64,000 bases of DNA from Craterostigma plantagineum (GCA_027422505.1 JAPQWV010000017.1:12897501-12961500), one strand, 5' to 3'. Counted from the stretch's first letter, positions 1 through 11,075 are shown. Made by a program: numbers and translations. The notes: a model not told the origin generated them from the letters alone.

Positions 1-648
1 CTTCACACAGTTGTGGTTTAGTCGATCCAAAAATGATATCATCGACATAAATCTGTACAATCATTATGTCCGGGCAACTCCGCTTGGTGAAGAGAGTTGT
101 ATCCAGAGATCCGTTCTTGAATCCAGACTGAACAAGGAAGTCTGAAAGGACGTCATACCAAGCTCGGGGAGCCTGTAGAGTCGATATACGTGATGAGGAA
201 ACTCTTCGCTCAAGAACCCTTCAGGTTGATCAACGTACACTTCTTCTTTGAGAAATCCATTCAGAAATGCAGTCTTCACGTCCATTTGGTAGACTTTAAA
301 GTTCTTGTGAGCAGCAAAGGCAAGAAAAATTCGTATGGCTTCGATCCTGGCAACTGGGGCGAAAGTTTCATCGTAGTCGATACCTTCTTGTTGGTTGTAC
401 CCCTTAGCCACAAGTCTTGCTTTATTGCGAATGACAACACCGTCTTCATCCTTTTTGTTCTTGAAGATCCATTTTGTGCCGATAATGGATCTATTGCGAG
501 GTCGTGGTACGAGTTCCCAAACTCGTAAACGTTCAAACTGATTTATTTCCTCCTGCATTGCAATCAGCCAATCGGGATCGTTGAGAGCTTCAGCTACTCG
601 TGATGGTTCGACTTGACTGAGATAGCAAGCAAACAGACTTTCATTCAT
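1..648 (-). pseudogene. Copia-1 reverse transcriptase, N-terminal part
   Basis: Copia-type RT (RVT_2 family), which copies element RNA into DNA inside virus-like particles. The frame from 648 carries the typical start of the domain: an ALNDPDW motif, the [11 protein letters not shown] region, [16 protein letters not shown], and [13 protein letters not shown] with its catalytic Asp. After VYRL a short deletion near 185-195 removes the expected D-K-LYGLKQ stretch and shifts the frame. In the next frame the sequence continues with [11 protein letters not shown] residues, and the YVDD catalytic motif is still visible on the minus strand at about 42-53. The domain is cut by the window edge. Just upstream (about 691-693) an in-frame stop replaces what is normally a Gln in the conserved D-Q-IIGD motif. 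Confidence 0.92.
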
Positions 649-1045
649 CGTAGTCGAACGTGTCGAAACACCGGATGTGAGGTCCCCAATAATCTAGTCT
701 GTAGGATGAGACCGAGTCCAGAGTGGTACATTGGTCTGTGAGGAGCTAGCCGCATTTGTGTCTATTGGAGGCTCATTAGATTGGGGTCCGGTGTCCGAAG
801 AAGAGATCTCAACCGTAGTGGATGGAGATGGTTCATCATCAGGATCAGCAATGTTCCCAAGGTTGGGTAAAATGTCGTCTTCATTGAGATTGAGTGCATC
901 CAAGTTTGGAGGGACGACATCATTGCCGATAACTGGTGGTGTAGGTGGAGTGGGTGCAGCGGTAGGTTCAGTGGTGGCGGCGGGAGTCTTGGGAACTGGA
1001 TAGAAGTACTCGAAAAGTAGATCGAGATCCCACCAGAGTTGCCCT
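649..1045 (-). pseudogene. Copia-1 pol linker between integrase and RT
   Basis: Low-complexity, Ser/Pro/Asp-rich linker typical between copia integrase and RT. The readable frame at 903-694 includes NLNEDDILPNLGN and ends at PLWTRSHPTD followed by a stop. The conserved sequence continues in the same frame beyond the stop ([13 protein letters not shown]), so this looks like a nonsense mutation in an otherwise continuous polyprotein. A frameshift near 1040 separates it from the integrase frame; the tail of the integrase ORF down to 762 is out of frame and Pro/Leu-rich, so I do not count it as protein. Confidence 0.8.
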
Positions 1046-2414
1046 CAGATGACGAAGTTCCCGCCGTTGAAGGTTGACCTTTTGTCAACGAATGTAGAAG
1101 ACCTGGTTCTGGACTAATATGAGCAGAAGCCATGAGGTCGCCTTCGCTTTCGTCAAAGGTGACATTTGTGCTCTCAATGACAGATCGTTTCTCCTTAATA
1201 TAGACTCTGTATGCCTTCGAGTTTAGCGAATAACCAACAAAGATTCCTTCGAGTGCTTTTGGATCAAGCTTCCCAAGATGTTGGCGATCATTGGCAACAA
1301 AACATCGGCATCCGAAAACCCTTAGATACGATATATCTGGTATACGACGGTTGTTCAACATCTCGTATGGAGTGCGGTTGAATCTCTTGTGGATGGAAGC
1401 CCGGTTCTGCGTGTAACAGACTGTTTGAATAGCTTCGCCCCAAAGAGAGTGAGGAAGGCCGGATTGGATGAGGAGAGTCCTAGCTGCTTCAACTAGTGTT
1501 CTGTTCTTACGCTCAACGACACCATTCTGTTCCGGTGTCTTCACGGCTGAGAACTGCTGAGTGATGCCCTGAGTGGCATAGAAATCACAGAGCTTCTTGT
1601 TCTTAAACTCAGTTCCGTTGTCAGTTCTGATAATCCGAACCTTCTGTTGATGGAGAGTTTGGGACGTAACAACAAACTCGATAATTATATCAGGAACTTC
1701 ATCCTTTGTACGAATGAGTTTCGTCCATGTGTAGCGTGAAAAATCGTCGACAATCACAAGAATATACCGTCTTCCTCCGAGTGTGGCCGTAGGCATTGGG
1801 CCACATAGATCCATATGTAAGAGCTCGAGGATTAGCTTAGAGGACGGTGTTTCCTTGGATATGTGAGACGATCGCTTCATCTTCCCCAATTCACAGGCAG
1901 AGCAGAGGTGTTCCTTATGATATGTTAGTTGGGGTAGACCGTTGACGAGTTTATCTTGACGCAGTTTGTTGATAGTCTTGAAATTGAGATGAGAGAGACG
2001 TCGGTGCCATAGATCATTCAACTTGGGTGCAGCCCGAGAGAGAAGGCATACTGGTCGAGAGGTCGTGAGATTGAGTACGTAGAGGTGAGACGTGCGCGTT
2101 CCAGAAAGAAGTGGCAGTCCCGAGGCATCTATAATGCTGCAGATGTCAGATTCGAAGAGAACCTTGTATCCTTTGTCGTAGAAACGACCAATGCTGAAGA
2201 GATTGTAGCTCAAACCCTCAACGTAAGAGATGCCCTTGATCGTCAGTTTGTCATGGACGAGATCACCAGTTCCGAGAATTGGAGCCATTTGACTGTTTCC
2301 GAAGGAGACCCTTCCGAGATAGCGCTCGGAGAAGTTGCTCAGCAGCTCCTTGTTCCCCGTCATGTGTGTGGAGCAACCCGAGTCTAGCTACCACACATGA
2401 CAGACCTGCAATCA
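1046..2414 (-). pseudogene. Copia-1 protease and integrase
   Basis: The protease active site LDSGCS is encoded at 2370-2387. It is preceded by an in-frame TAG (2388-2390) and followed by a 2-base loss before the MTG that opens the long frame at 2363. That frame then gives, by residue: protease remainder to about 60; the HHCC zinc finger H120, H124, C154, C157; and the integrase core with D185 (HMDLCGP), D248 (RTDNGTEF) and E284 (PEQNGVVERKNRTL). So the D-D-E triad that joins element DNA to the host chromosome is intact in sequence. The C-terminal KRFNRTPYEM and GCRCFV...DPKALEGIFVGY blocks are the usual copia integrase tail. The frame is lost near 1045. Identification is secure; function is not, because of the broken protease. 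Confidence 0.93.
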
Positions 2415-3620
2415 TTAGCAAATGTTGGATCCCCGTTTACTGACGGGGCATTCTTGTGATACAAGTAAAATTTTCATGCGCTTAATGGGAAATGTGGATT
2501 CTAAATCAGATTGTGTTGATTCTAATTTAGCTTTCCCTTTGTCGTTTGTTTGATTAGGCGGGATTGTGGTTTTCCTAACCCATATTTTCCTAATTCGTGC
2601 TTGCATGTTTGGCGCCGTATACATGAATTGACGTGGGTAATGTTGTTGTTGTTTTCGTGCTTCGGTTTTGGTCGCCTTTGGCTTGCGAGTAGTGGGTGAG
2701 TTTGCGTTTGACGACGAGAGACGTTTTCGCTTGACCTTAGGTTTTGGCGAGATGGTAGAATTCCAAGACGTCGTAGAGAAGGTTCGCTTCCGAGGTCGGA
2801 GTGTTGCGTGTTCATGTGTTTCATATTCATGAAATCGTGGGAGAACAAAATCATTGCAACAGCACATAGACATAAGTTTGGTAAAAGAAAGATAAGTTTT
2901 GGCAACATAATTGTCTACGACCTTAGGATATTGGGATTCAGTACATAGAGAGGAAGGACGAATATAGGATGGCTTTTTCTTCTTGTCATCGAAGAGTGGA
3001 TTCGCCTTTGTCTGATACGTACTGCCCTCCAGAGACGTCGAACTCACATTCCCTGTATCCATAAGAATACTAGAGTTAGTGTTAGAACATATGTCAGCTT
3101 CAGGAGTCATTTTCGCCGTCCTCTTACATTTACATGTTTGAGAATCGGGTACTTGACTCGATGTGGAGGGATAGTTCGTGTTGGGAAATTTTTCTAGTGT
3201 GTAGATTTTGCTAAGTAGCTCATCTCGCTCTTTTGCAAAGGCCTTCCTTTCTACTTCTAGTTGTCGTTCTAGTTCTGCTATGAGTAGTAGTTTCTTTGGG
3301 ATGTAAGTGCGAGAGAGCACATCTTGAAAAGCAACTTCCTGTTCTTTGTTTGGGAGTAAGGTTTCGACATCCTCCGAGAGTGAGGATACCTTAGTCTTAT
3401 CTCTATTGTTCAACTCTGTGTAGTCATACGCGATTTCTGCCCAATGAATGTTCTGTTCTCTTGTTTCTTCTGAGATGGCAGCGGAGGATGATCTCACAAA
3501 TGGCTTAAGCTGCGGGGGAGCACCATTTCTTGTTTGCAAGAATGCAGTGTTGCACATGTTGTATCTTTTAACTGTTAGCGGTGTTGGATTGCAATTGCTA
3601 GACAGTCCGATCCCCCCCGT
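2415..3620 (-). pseudogene. Copia-1 long gag-protease linker
   Basis: An open frame of about 400 codons between the zinc-knuckle region and the protease. It holds a Glu/Lys/Arg/Leu-rich helix (LIAELERQLEVERKAFAKER) likely to form a coiled coil, then a basic Ser/Pro/Lys-rich part with a CKCKR run and a CCC triplet. It has no recognisable catalytic motif. Its position and length resemble the extended gag C-terminal region of some Sirevirus-like copias. The join to the upstream frame falls at a run of seven C on the plus strand near 3613-3619, so this frameshift may be a homopolymer indel in the element or in the assembly. Confidence 0.7.
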
Positions 3621-4450
3621 GCGTTGTAGAATTCTGTTTCCACTGGTTGGTTCAATAGGCATAAAATGCGTGAGTTTTCGTTTCTAAGGTGAAGTTGCTC
3701 TTCAAGTTCTTTCACCTTGTGGTATAGCCTAACTCTTTCCTTCGTAAGCAGTTCATATTGGGAGGCCGTCAGGAGGCGAGAGGTTTCACATGAACTAATG
3801 GCTAGTGTAGTTTCCTTAACCTTAGTCTCACTTTGTTTGTTCTTGCTTTGCAGACGTTTGACTAAAGCTTCAGAGGCCATTAGACGTTCGTTTGCACAGG
3901 CAAGTTCTTCTACTTTTAGACTAAGTAAGGCATAGTTGTTTTCAAATTTTAGCTTAAGTACATCATAATCCCTAGCGTCTACGGTGGGTTTCTTAATGGC
4001 GTGTCGGTGAGTAAACACATCATCGAGGTGTGAGATTCGTACCTCAGACTCAGCGTTGGTAGGAGTATTAGCTGTGTTTTCACCGGTGTGATCCATCTCC
4101 TCGTCCTCGTCATGTTCGACCAGCCTTACCATGCAGCAATCTTCATCCTTAGGCTCCTCATCTTCTGAAGTGTCATTCACCCATTCAGCCTCCTCGGTGA
4201 GTAGAGCTTTCCCACTTTCCACCTTGCGGGTCATTCTGGCCTTACGGTCGTAGTAGCCGGAGTCCTTCACGCGTGGGGCGTGGCATTCTTTGGCAAAGTG
4301 GCCTAACTTTCCACACCGAAAGCACTTCACAGACTTTTGAGGTGTGGAGTCCTCTTCTTTCTTTGTCGGCTTGGCTTCCTCTGTGGGAGTGGTCTTTTTG
4401 GTGCCGCTATAGGTTCTTTGGCGATTGGAAGAGGATGAGGATTTTTTTCC
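3612..4450 (-). pseudogene. Copia-1 gag C-terminal part: CCHC zinc knuckle and coiled coil
   Basis: The frame carries the nucleic-acid-binding CCHC knuckle CFRCGKLGHFAKEC (C-x2-C-x4-H-x4-C) at about 4290-4330, which packages element RNA. An acidic stretch (EEAEWVNDTSEDEEPKDED) follows, then a long heptad-like helix (LKLKFENNYALLSLKVEEL onward to KVKELEEQLHLRN) predicted to form a coiled coil. It joins the upstream gag frame through a frameshift at a seven-T run near 4443-4449 (plus-strand view), where SKKIGKK is followed by Ser-rich sequence in the new frame. ORF-like sequence upstream of 4450 in this frame is a shadow. Confidence 0.85.
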
Positions 4451-5354
4451 CGATCTTCTTTGAGACCAACTTAGTGAGCATTGCCAGTTGCTTGCGTATA
4501 TCACGAACATCTTCGTCTGATTCTGTATCAGCTTTGGATCCTGAAGAAGTGTCAGATACAACAGCTGGTAGCTTTCCTTTGTTCTGTTTGGTCTTAGTGG
4601 TGGAAGATCGATCATTGCTTTTGTTAGAGAGGAGGGCCAGTGGGTCGACTCGAGTGTTGGTGGACTGAGGTTGCACGTATGGAGCATAGGCAGACAGACT
4701 GTCATAAAGAGCATGGATGGAAGTGTTGGAGAGGTCCTTACTCTGAATCATCATCACGATTGCATTGCCCCACTGTGGTTTGAGGCTTCCAAGAAAGCGG
4801 TTGTTGATATCGAATTTGTCCCTCGAGATCCTGGCTTTCTTGAGTTCATTGATGACCTTCAGGTATCTGAGGTACGTGTCACGCAGCTCCTCTCCTTCGT
4901 AGGCTTGGAAGTGTTCATACTGTGAGAGACAGGCTGATTTCCTCCCTTGAGCACTTTCAGTAGTGCCTGCCATGATTTCTACGAGTTCATCCCATATTTC
5001 TTTAGCAGTTGTGCAGCACTCGATGTGAGCATAGACTTCGTTGCCCATAGCCTGGAAGAGGTATCCTTTGGCAGTCTCGTCGGCCTGTACGCGAGCCAGT
5101 TCATCCTCATTGATGGGACCTCTTGGAGTGCGGCGTTCATCCATGGGAGGGTTTGCGTTTGGCTGTGCAGGGATGATTGTCCAGAACTGTGCTGGGCCGT
5201 TGAATATGGAGTCCAGAAGGTATTGAGAGAGTGGTGCGCCTTTGTTCCTGATGAACGTGAGGAACCGGTTTGTCCATATGCTGTAGTCGCCTTGTCGCAG
5301 CATCGGAGGCCTGGTGTCGGAGCTCACTGTGGAGATGTCATTCGTGGTAGACAT
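4445..5354 (-). pseudogene. Copia-1 gag, N-terminal capsid part
   Basis: Copia gag of the plant UBN2/Retrotran_gag_2 type. The start at 5354 (MSTTNDISTVSSDTRPPML) is chosen because the family begins just before the conserved motif, here YSIWTNRFLTFI. Other family signatures are GPAQFW, AKGYLFQAM, TAKEIWDEL, SQYEHF, LRDTYLRYLKVINEL, NNRFLGSLKPQW and SIHALYDSL. The protein forms the virus-like particle. Residues 1 to about 300 are in one frame; the frame is lost at a T run near 4445, just before the zinc-knuckle part. A very similar but diverged gag head lies at 7239-7868 (Copia-2), so the two elements are related. Confidence 0.9.
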
Positions 5355-6929
5355 GGTTGGTGCAGTCGAATCGTCCGTGGTTTTGATCTTGTATAGATAA
5401 GAGAGTTAGTAACGAACGATAAGAGAAATACGAGTTGAATGAGTAGAGTGTTGAGAATAAAACTGTTTAAAGAATTTCCTAGAACTAAGTGAGCGTGTGT
5501 GATGGTCGATAATGTGTGGAAGAGAAATAAATCTTGAAATTAGGAGAAGTTCTAGGAATTTAAATCGAGACTTGAGGAGCAAAAACAAATTTTATGTCAA
5601 ATGTGGTCTAGGGTGTTAGGACTGAAGTGTTGGGATCAAATCATAAATAAGTTTGAGAAAAGTTTAACCCAAGAAGATTTTAACACGAGAAAAAGTCTTA
5701 ACACGTCAAAAAAAAAAAAATTCGCAGTTCGAAATTTTCTCGGATTCTAAAATTTCGCATGTGAGAATGATTCTCAGTTGAGAGTTTTAAAGCTTCACAA
5801 GAGAATTTCGCACGTTAAAAAAAAAAATTTCGCATCGAGAGTTGACGTGTGGTCTTAGAAAATTTTCTCGGATTTGAAAGAGGTGTGGTATTGAAAAAAA
5901 AAAACTTTCTCAAATTAGATAAATTTTCTCGGCTTTGAAAACTTTCTCGGATGTAAAAATTTTCGCAAAGTTCAAAATTTTCTCGGTCTTGAAAGAAAAA
6001 TTTCGCAGCTCAGAAAGATTCGCGGAATCAGCTTTCAAGGGTATAAAGTTTCTCGGATTTTAAAGAGTACGAAGTTGAGAAAAATTGGGTCTAAGTGAAA
6101 TTTTCGCGGTTTAAAAATTCTCGGCTGAAAATTTCTCGACCTGCGAAAATTTCTCAGATTTTTGGAAAGTTTCGCGGCTTAGAAAACTTCTTGAATAGAC
6201 TTTCTCGCATATAAAGTTTCTCGGATTTTAAGCATAGGTCGTTGCGAAAAATGCAGTGAACGTAAAATTTTCGCGGTTTTGAAAATTCTCGGATTTGAGC
6301 ATAGGCCGTTGCGAAAAATGCAGTGAACGTAAAATTTTCGCGGTTTTGAAAATTCTCGGATTTGAGCATAGGCCGTTGCGAAAAATGCAGTGAAAGTGAA
6401 TTTTCGCGGTTTAAAAATTCTCGGATTTAAATTCGCGGATATGAAACTTTCGCGGATTTGAACGATTCAGAAAGTTTCGCGGGCAAGAACACCGAAGTAC
6501 TGTTCCATTGCTTGTCGCGAATCTTTCCCAGAAAACCGTCCGTTTTCACTCAAATCTCAACCAAAATCGCTCAATCTTGATCCTAAACTTCAGAAATTCT
6601 TCCCTAAACACATAATCGACCGATTTGTGAGCTAAAAACACCAAAAAATAGGTCAAATCGACCAAAAACAGAGAATGGCCGAGATGTCCTTTTCTGAAAA
6701 GTTTTTGCTTCAATCTTGCTCAAAACTCGTTAAAACTGATCCAAAAGTGTTCTAAAAACATTTTAGGCATATACTCGATCTGGGGGAAGGTTTTAAACAC
6801 AAAAACGAAGCATCAAAACCCCAAAACAAGCTTGAAATGCCGAAAATAATTTTTTGCCCAAAAACACCTTTGATCTTTCTTGGAATCGAACGAAACTGGA
6901 TTCAAATCAATGCAGATTGATCCACGTTT
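5355..6929 (-). other. Copia-1 untranslated leader rich in TTCTCGG/TTTCGCGG words
   Basis: About 1.6 kb between the primer-binding site and the gag start with no credible coding frame. It is AT-rich but saturated with short CpG-containing words (ttctcgg, tttcgcgg, aaattttctcgga) spaced irregularly every 10-40 bases from about 5700 to 6500. It also holds a three-copy 67-bp tandem repeat. The part nearest the primer site (6500-6900) is ordinary AT-rich sequence. Similar word-rich sequence recurs at 8406-9350 and 26040-27400. Confidence 0.7.
6231..6425. repeat. 67-bp tandem repeat, about 2.9 copies
   Basis: Units start at 6231, 6298 and 6365, each beginning agcataggYcgttgcg and continuing with aaaaatgcagtgaa and a tttcgcgg/ctcggat tail. 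The first two units are nearly identical and the third is partial. It lies in the Copia-1 leader. The sharp 67-bp period and low divergence indicate recent unit duplication. Confidence 0.92.
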
Positions 6930-6941
6930 GCTCCGATACCA
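6930..6941 (-). promoter_or_regulatory. Copia-1 primer-binding site (initiator Met-tRNA)
   Basis: On the minus strand it reads TGGTATCGGAGC, matching the usual plant iMet primer site TGGTATCAGAGC with one difference. It lies two bases from the inner end of the LTR, which is the normal position for priming minus-strand DNA synthesis. Confidence 0.9.
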
Positions 6942-6943
6942 CT

Positions 6944-7238
6944 TGTTGGTCCCGAATGCACCAAACAAGGAATCAAAGAGGCTTTAATGGAATGAAAAGG
7001 GAGTATTCTCACCTTTGAGTGTGTGTAGTGTGTGAAAAATTTGGATAAGCCTTTGATCTTTGATTACTTTCAAAAGTGAGTTGGTAACACCTTATATACC
7101 ACATTAACCCTAGGTATATTAAGGCCCAATCACTAAATATTAATTAATTACAATCTTGTCTAAAGCCCAAGCTAAAGATAATTACAAAATTAATCCCAAG
7201 ACTTAAACTATTGACACAATCAATTAAATATCCTAACA
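6944..7238 (-). repeat. Copia-1 5' LTR
   Basis: On the minus strand it begins TGTTAGGATATT and ends GGGACCAACA, giving the expected TG...CA ends and short inverted termini (TGTTGGT / TCCTAACA on the plus strand). Length is 295 bp. A TATA-like box lies inside and the primer-binding site follows at once. The second LTR is outside the window, so the exact boundaries rest on the terminal motifs and the interrupted Copia-2 gag frame at 7239. Confidence 0.88.
7091..7100 (-). promoter_or_regulatory. TATA-like box in Copia-1 LTR
   Basis: Minus-strand ggtatataag in the LTR, roughly 145 bp from its 5' edge, in the place expected for the core promoter that drives element RNA. Motif call only. Confidence 0.6.
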
Positions 7239-7868
7239 GATATCCAGCTCCTCTAGATCTTTATTCTGTTGAATTTGAGTGGATATCTTTTTCCATTCCG
7301 CGGGCAGGGAAGAGAGAAATCTGATGTTCGTCTCCATGTTGGTTCTATCTTCCTCATCTCGTTGAGAAGAGTGAGGTGTCTTTGGTAGATCTCATATAGA
7401 CTTTTCCTCCGGCTTTGCTTTGAAGGAGTCGTTAGCAGTGAGGATACTTGCCTTTTTGGCCTTTATGCCGACTTCCGTCCTCTGCATCATCCTATGCAGT
7501 TCGTCCCACATTCCTTTAGCCGATGAATGGCTATCAATCTGTCCATATATGTCGTTGGGGATGCCCTGCATAAGAGTATTCATGGCTATTAGATCAACCT
7601 TGGCTCGTGCCCTCTCCTCAATAGAATACTCCCTAGGCTCCTTCAGTCGCCTAGATGCGGGAATTTGAGGAGTCACTGTATCATCATTGGGGATATTAAC
7701 CCAAAACTGTGCGGGTCCCTCTTCTAGTGAACTCAATAAATTTTCAGCTTGATCTTTCAAAGCTATGAAATTGAGGAAGCGGCTACCCCAAACGGTGTAT
7801 TCGCCACGTAGCAATATCGGCGGACGATTGTCATTTCCAAGCGAGTATGCATCCATCTTGTTTTGTAG
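7239..7868 (-). pseudogene. Copia-2 gag fragment, interrupted by Copia-1
   Basis: Minus-strand copia gag head. The likely start is MDAYSLGND near 7855, followed by RPPILLRGEYTVWGSRFLNFI, GPAQFWVNIP, IAMNTLMQGIPNDIY and SSAKGMWDELHRMM, the same signature order as the Copia-1 gag. After a stop near 7392 the homology continues in other frames (EIYQRHLTLLNEM; TNIRFLSSLPAEWKK; NKDLEELDI) down to 7239, where the LTR of Copia-1 cuts it. So Copia-2 was there first. Upstream residues in this frame (MKSHNQKIG...) are leader sequence, not protein. Confidence 0.88.
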
Positions 7869-7904
7869 TAGAGTTGTTGAATGATCTTCGTTATGTGTCC
7901 TTTG

Positions 7905-8405
7905 CGATGCGCTACACTTCGCACCTATTTTTTGATTGTGACTTTTCACGGCAATGCATTAGGTTGCTGCGGCGACGGATCATGTGGATTTGGCCTTACA
8001 CGGACTGGAAAGAGGGCATTGTCCGGGCTGCATTACGATGGCGTCGACGACATCTACTATATGCTGCGTATCGTCATGTGTTAGCTTCCCTGGTGTATAA
8101 CATATGGCAGGCTCGTAATAAGCGTTGGAAGGAGGGGACTATCACGATTCCGGACAAGCTCGTCGCAATAGTTCTGGATATGGCATGCATGAGGCTCCTT
8201 AGGATATCGCCCAACTACGATTTACAGAGGGCGGCTATACGACGTCTTTGGCGTGTAGCGTGGTTGTATTGAGTGTAGTTTTTCTTTTTCCTTGTTTGAT
8301 GCGTTTTGCCAGTGGTTTGTTACTGGTAGATCGTGAAGGCTAACCCCTCACTCACTCTGTACATTCACCATTTATATATATATATGGGATTTACTCCAAA
8401 AAAAA
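7905..8405 (+). mobile_element. LINE-A: 5'-truncated L1-like LINE 3' end with poly(A)
   Basis: Only the C-terminus of ORF2 plus the 3' UTR remain. The frame contains HLFFDCDFSRQC (zinc-binding region), then WPYTDWKEGI and LASLVYNIWQARNKRWKEG, collinear with the other LINE C-termini in this window (for example SLIYHLWMERNRRWHDG in LINE-C). The stop is near 8270. The UTR ends gggatttactcc followed by eight A (8398-8405). A TCC-poly(A) ending is shared with three other LINEs here, so they form one family. The exact 5' breakpoint lies between about 7870 and 7920. It is inserted in the Copia-2 leader. Confidence 0.85.
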
Positions 8406-9540
8406 TTATTTTCGATTCAATCTTTAAAGTTTGATCAAAAAAATTTCGTCGAAATATAATATAATGTGTACTGTTCTCGTGCGAGAAAGTCTGTCAGCGA
8501 AATATTTTTCGAGCGAAATAAATTGCTCAAAATCGTTTGGTCGAGAAAAATTTCGGATTGTGAATTTATTTCGATCGTAAAGAAACAGTTCGTTAGTAAG
8601 TTTCTCGACAAGTCAAAATAAATCTGTTGATTGGAAACGTTTCTTGCGTGTAAATGATTTTCGCCTGGTCAAACGTTAAAGGTCTGATCGAAAATGTTTT
8701 TCGAGAGAAAGTTTTTACGCATGCAAAGTCAAAATTGGTCTCTGTCGAAAAAGATTTTCGCTAAATAATGCTCGAGAAATATTTCTAACTAAAATCGTTT
8801 CTAGTGTTGACGATTTTAGCGCTGACTTCGTATTTTGACCGAGAAAAATTATCGCGCCAAGTATTTCGATCGAGAAATTAATCCGATCGTAAACCTAGCG
8901 AGAAAAATTAGAACGATCGATAAAAATCACAGAATACGATTAACACATATTCAAGCAAAAACAACGAATTAGACAGTGAAATTTCAGGTAATTGCTCGCA
9001 ATCATTTACTAACTACGCACGAACAAGAAATTAAACACGTTATGAAGCAAAATATGTCGAAATTGATCAAAATCAGAACGTGTTCTTCATGTTCTTCGCA
9101 AACAGTAAATCACAGAATCAATTTAATCCTTAAAACGAAGTTCAAACAGCTACAAATCGGATCGCAATCAACTTCTAGCACTTAAGCGACTGCAGAAACA
9201 TCAAATTCAAGTCAATTAAGCACAGAATTAAGCTATTGGATCGAAAATAATTTTTCGCGTCAAACTGTTCTTCGATGAACAGTAATCAGAAAAACGATTT
9301 TCAATCCAATTCTAACAATTTTCGATTTTCTAGGGATTAAATTTGGTACATTTGCATATGAGCTGAAATGTTAACTGCCAACAAAAAAAACTATCATGCA
9401 TATTTCCGCATTTAGTTCTAATGAAAATATATATATATATACATAATCAAAATTCATGCACTTTTACTTAATTTTTTTCTTTTCTTTGTTTTTATATCAT
9501 GTTCATGTTGTTTTTCTTTAATAGAAAAACGCAATATAAC

Positions 9541-9576
<36 letters not shown>

Positions 9577-9660
9577 ATATAATAACAAATAGAAAAAACA
9601 AACATAAACAAACACAAAGTATTTTTTCATTGTTTTGAAAAATAAAATTAAACAAAAACA
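8406..9660. other. Non-coding AT-rich stretch, probable Copia-2 leader
   Basis: No coding frame worth reporting. From 8406 to about 9350 it is full of tttcgatcg/cgagaaa words, like the leaders or spacers of Copia-1 and Copia-4. Its place right after the Copia-2 gag start (minus strand), with LINE-A inserted between, makes it the probable Copia-2 5' leader. I could not find a primer-binding site or LTR at its far end. From about 9360 to 9660 it becomes simple AT-rich sequence with a (TA)n run at 9544-9575. Confidence 0.5.
9544..9575. repeat. (TA)n microsatellite
   Basis: An uninterrupted run of about 15 TA units within AT-rich non-coding DNA. Confidence 0.9.
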
Positions 9661-10537
9661 ACGAAAAAATGGGGAGTGACGATTACTCGATCTACTTTGA
9701 TTTGTTCACTAAAATCTTTCCTTAATATATGACTGGTTATTTCCTTAATTTATCCTTGAGCGGATCACACATCAAATGCTTGTCTTAACTTGTATTTCTT
9801 GGCCTCATACTCGCCTTGCGTCAGTGTTAGGAAAATGACTAGGGCACGTAGGAAAATTCCTCACTTGGCCAAAATCAAAATCATCCTTGAAATTATTCTC
9901 TAGTCATCCCTTTTGAGCCTTCTCCGATGTCCTTTTCTTCATTTGTATCCCGATCAAGCCTTCAACCGTAATTCATAAATTTCGGAGGGCGTAAACAATA
10001 AAAGGAGGGGGAGAAAAGGGCGACGAAAGAAAAAGAAGAAAATAATGACAAAAGGAGGTGGAAAACGCACACGAAGAATGCTCAATGCACAATAAATAGT
10101 CCAAAAGAACCTGCCTTCCTAATTAGTGAAATCTTCAAGAATTCATAAGAATAGGACATGGATCTTGCTGTGAACTTCTCCTTCGATAATCTCGTATACT
10201 CGTCAGAACGGCTGGAAGAGGAGCACCACGAAGTGAACTTCTCCAACGATAATCCGGTCTTATATCGAGACAACGAGAAGAGGAGCACGGCCTTGGGTTC
10301 GAATTTCATAGCTGTGAACTTCTCCAAATCGATGATTTTGAAACCTCTCTAGGGATTAAAAGAAGAGGAGCACGGTTTCAACCCGAGAACCTACAAGAAG
10401 AACTTCGCCTTAGATAATCTCTCAGCCTCATAGAGAAGCGGAGCTTCAGCTTGAGCAAGTGTAGAATAATATAAAAACGTTTAAGGATGGAAAAGAAAAT
10501 GCCGGTGAAGAGGACAAAGAAGAAAAGGAAGAAGATC
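9661..10537 (+). mobile_element. Copia-3, left half of its 3' non-coding region
   Basis: Non-coding sequence that matches, as reverse complement, the spacer next to RNase H in Copia-4 (about 28500-29230). The shared part starts around 9833 at ttaggaaaatga and includes cctcacttggcc, gagccttctcc and gagccttcaacc, ending at the Gypsy-1 insertion site. The right half continues at 20352 after Gypsy-1. The copia coding part expected upstream is missing, so this is a deleted element. The left edge near 9661 is uncertain. Confidence 0.72.
10170..10425 (+). repeat. Four imperfect GAACTTCTCC...GATAATC repeats in copia spacer
   Basis: Copies near 10170, 10233, 10313 and 10397 share gaacttctcc or gaacttcgcc followed a few bases later by a gataatc-like core (degenerate in the third copy), with gaggagcac between units. 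Spacings are about 63, 80 and 84 bp, so the array cannot be in one reading frame throughout. The same four-unit array, reversed, is present at about 28650-28910 in Copia-4, and its edge at 43362-43424 in Copia-5. Confidence 0.75.
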
Positions 10538-10912
10538 TTTAGTGTAATACCCGTAAAAATTTAATACGGGATTATTTCAATAATTTTCGAAATTACAAAC
10601 TTTATCTTCGAACAAGATCAAATTTCTTTTTGAATTGGGCCAAGAATTTACAATTCGGCCCAAATTTTAAATTGGCTGAAAATGAGAAATTAAAGCCCAA
10701 ATCTATAAAAAAAAATAAAAAAAAATAAAAATAAAAAGAGGGAGGGGAACGAAAATAATTGAGGTGGGTAGAAAGATTCTTTCATGATGACTAAGAACCC
10801 ACATGGCATGTTCAATGTTTCCTCCATGCATGTGAGGTAGGGTCTCTTTGAAATAAACAAGTACTCTACAACAACTAATACACATGGAGCAAAATAAATA
10901 AATAAGAGAGAG

Positions 10913-11075
10913 TTGAAAAGAGAAGGGGAGGGTGGCCGAGAGAAAGAAGAGAAGAAAGAGAAAGAAAGAAAAAAAAAAGAAAGGGAAGAAAGAAGGGGAA
11001 GAGGCCGAGAGAGAGAGAGGGAGAGAAGAAGAAGAAGAAGAGAAAAGGAAGGAAAGGAAAGGAGGAGGAGAAGAA
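10913..11075 (+). repeat. Purine-rich (GA/GAA)n tract in Gypsy-1 LTR
   Basis: Almost pure A/G sequence on the plus strand; its copy in the 3' LTR is at about 18173-18335. It makes long but meaningless open frames on both strands. Such tracts occur in many LTR promoter or leader regions; no function is shown here. Confidence 0.9.

Larger units (their letters stand above)
1..7238 (-). mobile_element. Copia-1: Ty1/copia LTR retrotransposon, 3' end outside window
   Basis: Read on the minus strand the order is 5' LTR (7238-6944), Met-tRNA primer-binding site, long leader, gag with a CCHC knuckle, a long coiled-coil linker, protease, integrase, then reverse transcriptase running off the window at base 1. 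Integrase before RT defines Ty1/copia. RNase H and the 3' LTR must lie left of the window. The element sits inside the gag of another copia (Copia-2); gatat at 7239-7243 is the likely right copy of its 5-bp target duplication, which cannot be confirmed without the other end. The very long region between knuckle and protease recalls Sirevirus-type elements, but that lineage call is only an inference. Several frameshifts and stops make it defective. Confidence 0.93.

Noticed and set aside
7847..8272. Whole 141-codon plus-strand ORF as one gene
   Set aside because: Only the part after about 7905 is LINE ORF2; the first codons are antisense of the Copia-2 gag start.
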